This document shows positions 46,154 through 47,258 of a stretch of DNA of 47,258 nucleotides, piece after piece. The stretch's first letter is position 1. Every line of letters starts with the position of its first letter. This stretch comes from a virus. The position numbers and the translations under genes are program-made. Location: the IMG/VR virus record IMGVR_UViG_3300037560_000029, positions 1 to 47,258 of that record. The stretch is one strand, 5' to 3'. The notes under the pieces are model-generated. The model worked only from the letters and a program-made list of their open reading frames with translations, was not told the DNA's origin and did not search any database.

Positions 46154-46686
46154 TGGCACGAGTAGCTGAAAGTATATTTAGATATTTAACCGATGATGGT
46201 TTAGTTGCAGACGGAACCAATGACGATATGCATGTTGATGGGTCATCTACCACTGTCCCATTCTATATAGGTCCCCCATCAGGAAAGTACTGGGACATCC
46301 ATCGTATGATTATCTTCATACAAGATGGCGGCGCTGGTAAGGTAGGGGATTACGGCTCTATCACAGGCGGTCTGACAAATGGTATGACTGTTCACGTACA
46401 TACCGGGGGGATTGGAGGCACAGATATACTTGATCTTCTTGATGGGGAAACTATTAAAACAAACGGAGAGTGGATATCTATTTGTTATGACGTTACGATT
46501 GCGCAGCCCGGGGCTGGTGATACTTATGTGGGCGCACGTTGGACCTTTGAGAAATCAGGAGTTCCACTACGGCTGTCTGGACACAGAAACGAAGTACTTA
46601 TTGTAGACGTTAACGATAATCTTACTGCCTTAGTTGATCACCGTGCATTTATTCAGGGCGTCGAACTAGATTCTAATACTACTTAG
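46153..46686 (+). CDS. Paralogous structural protein copy 2, 177 aa
   Basis: Begins MARVAESIFRYLTDDGLVAD and aligns with copy 1 over its whole length, including PPSGKYWDIHRMIIFIQDGG against PPAGEIWAISRMIMFIEDSG, LTNGMTVHVHTGG and ILDLLDGETIKTNGEW. It shares one base with the stop of copy 1. The proteins are beta-rich and look like small receptor-binding or appendage domains. The 50-base stretch 46629-46678 is repeated at the contig end. Confidence 0.65.
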   Translation: MARVAESIFRYLTDDGLVADGTNDDMHVDGSSTTVPFYIGPPSGKYWDIHRMIIFIQDGGAGKVGDYGSITGGLTNGMTVHVHTGGIGGTDILDLLDGETIKTNGEWISICYDVTIAQPGAGDTYVGARWTFEKSGVPLRLSGHRNEVLIVDVNDNLTALVDHRAFIQGVELDSNTT

Positions 46687-46695
46687 AGGAATAAT

Positions 46696-47031
46696 ATGGG
46701 ATTTCTTTCAGCACTTAATCCATTTCGGGACACAATTAACAAGGCAATTGACCTAGCTGATCAAGCCATCACTGACAAGGATGCTCTCAATGAGCTCAAG
46801 TATTCATTAAGTGAGCTCAAAGAGAATACATATCAGATGGAACTTCAGACTAAGACCGTGCCTTGGGTTGACGGACTACATAAGATGGGACGTCAGATCA
46901 TCAGTCTGGTGTCCATCCTCGCTATCGTGGGGCTCAAGCTAGCGGACGTTGACCTCTCGATGGAGGAGATGATCGCACTAGCTGGCCCCGGCGGTGTGTA
47001 TAACTACGTTAAAGGGAAGGGTGAGGCTTAA
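46696..47031 (+). CDS. Holin of the 3TM/GTA holin type, 111 aa
   Basis: Begins MGFLSALNPFRDTINKAIDL. The sequence NPFRDTINKAIDLADQAITDKDALNELKYSLSELKENTYQ, then TKTVPWVDGLHKMGRQIISLVSILAIVGLKLAD, fits the holin family with three membrane segments used in gene transfer agents and phages: a long charged helix, then a hydrophobic stretch of about 20 residues. With the endolysin 1 kb upstream it would form the lysis pair. The stop is 4 bases past the stop of the oppositely oriented gene, so transcripts converge here. Confidence 0.75.
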   Translation: MGFLSALNPFRDTINKAIDLADQAITDKDALNELKYSLSELKENTYQMELQTKTVPWVDGLHKMGRQIISLVSILAIVGLKLADVDLSMEEMIALAGPGGVYNYVKGKGEA

Positions 47032-47211
47032 TCATTTTTCCCAGTAGTTTCCTGTCCGACAGCGACAGATTCTTCTGAACGTGTTGTTGTATCCACAACC
47101 TCACTCTCCCCTGCACTTTCTGTGCCTTCAGCTGTCGGTACACTAGGTGGTTCCTCTGTAGCATCTTCGGGTGCATCTAGCATCCCCCAGATGGTAGACA
47201 GGATCTCTCTT
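47028..47211 (-). CDS. C-terminal part of the junction-spanning hypothetical protein
   Basis: Same frame as 1-521 minus: bases 47098-47211 duplicate 1-114, and the frame continues to TAA at 47028-47030. The C-terminal residues are LREILSTIWGMLDAPEDATE..., ending TTGKND. The apparent start at 47226-47228 lies in the artefactual tail after 47211 and is not real. The stop overlaps the holin stop on the other strand. Confidence 0.7.
47098..47211. repeat. Terminal direct repeat, right copy (114 bp)
   Basis: Identical to bases 1-114. In the circular reading, 47097 continues into base 1. The following bases (47212-47258) do not match base 115 onward. Confidence 0.9.
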
Positions 47212-47258
47212 AGTTGATCACCGTGCATTTATTCAGGGCGTCGAACTAGATTCTAATA
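47209..47258. repeat. 50-bp repeat of 46629-46678 at the contig end
   Basis: Identical, in direct orientation, to a piece of the paralogous gene 2, and joined to the terminal repeat through the shared bases CTT. It ends exactly at the contig end. This looks like an assembly or read-chimera tail rather than genome structure. Confidence 0.8.

Noticed and set aside
1-47258. Integrase, CRISPR array, rRNA or single-subunit phage RNA polymerase
   Set aside because: No frame on either strand shows their characteristic motifs, and no regularly spaced repeat array is present. This supports a lytic phage relying on host RNA polymerase plus its sigma-like factor.

Overview
The window is an essentially complete genome of a lytic, podovirus-like tailed bacteriophage (about 47.1 kb). 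The hallmark set is present: large terminase, portal, scaffold, major capsid protein, tubular tail proteins of the T7/phiEco32 kind, internal (ejection) proteins, endolysin and holins, plus a phage replication module. There is no integrase, no rRNA, no CRISPR and no single-subunit RNA polymerase. The ends overlap: bases 1-114 recur at 47098-47211, and one gene runs across that join, so the molecule is circular or terminally redundant. The last 47 bases contradict the circle and look like an assembly artefact. The gene content (ECF-like sigma factor, amidoligases, ATP-grasp, class II amidotransferase, gamma-glutamylcyclotransferase) recalls the phiEco32 group. The host is probably a proteobacterium, judged from the SD sequences, lipobox, peptidase-type lysin and CCA-ended tRNA-like element.

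Left arm (about 21.7 kb down to 1, and on through the join to 47,028; all minus strand): a long, tightly packed early/middle block with many ATGA and TAATG overlaps. In order of transcription it starts with small, mostly uncharacterised proteins (about 21.7-18.0 kb), among them a lipoprotein and several single- or double-span membrane proteins. Next comes the peptide/amide-bond cassette (about 18.0-11.3 kb): two tandem 'PGCC' paralogues, a gamma-glutamylcyclotransferase, a 131-residue protein, a phiEco32-type COOH-NH2 ligase, a 201-residue protein, a second amidoligase, a class II glutamine amidotransferase and an ATP-grasp ligase. After it comes replication (about 10.7-0.5 kb): primase, DnaB-type helicase, sigma-like factor, ssDNA-binding protein, family A DNA polymerase, 5' nuclease, a DUF4406 protein, RusA resolvase, a dATP/dGTP pyrophosphohydrolase-like protein and a DEDDy exonuclease with a zinc ribbon.

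Hinge (about 21.7-22.5 kb): about 0.8 kb of non-coding DNA between the divergent arms. It holds degenerate direct repeats, an AAAATAC-rich tract, a run of small hairpins, a 35-bp motif found again upstream of the primase gene and in diverged form upstream of the sigma gene, and a hairpin carrying the Shine-Dalgarno sequence of the first rightward gene.

Right arm (22.5-47.0 kb, all plus strand): small membrane proteins, a DUF5681 protein (possible small terminase), a GT-B-like protein, a methyltransferase, a ParB-like protein, a pectate-lyase-type tailspike with two accessory structural proteins, large terminase, portal, scaffold, capsid, tail tubular and fibre proteins, holin, three internal virion proteins, an M15-type endolysin, two paralogous structural proteins and a second holin-like protein. 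The two arms converge at about 47,030.

Overall logic: early leftward transcription makes the replication proteins, a sigma-like factor and a cassette that should build or edit gamma-glutamyl/amide bonds. The sigma factor may then redirect host polymerase to the repeated 35-bp motif, including the copy facing the late rightward arm. The least understood parts are the amide-ligation cassette with its PGCC pair, the repeated motif and operator-like palindromes, and a tRNA-like element without a normal cloverleaf.
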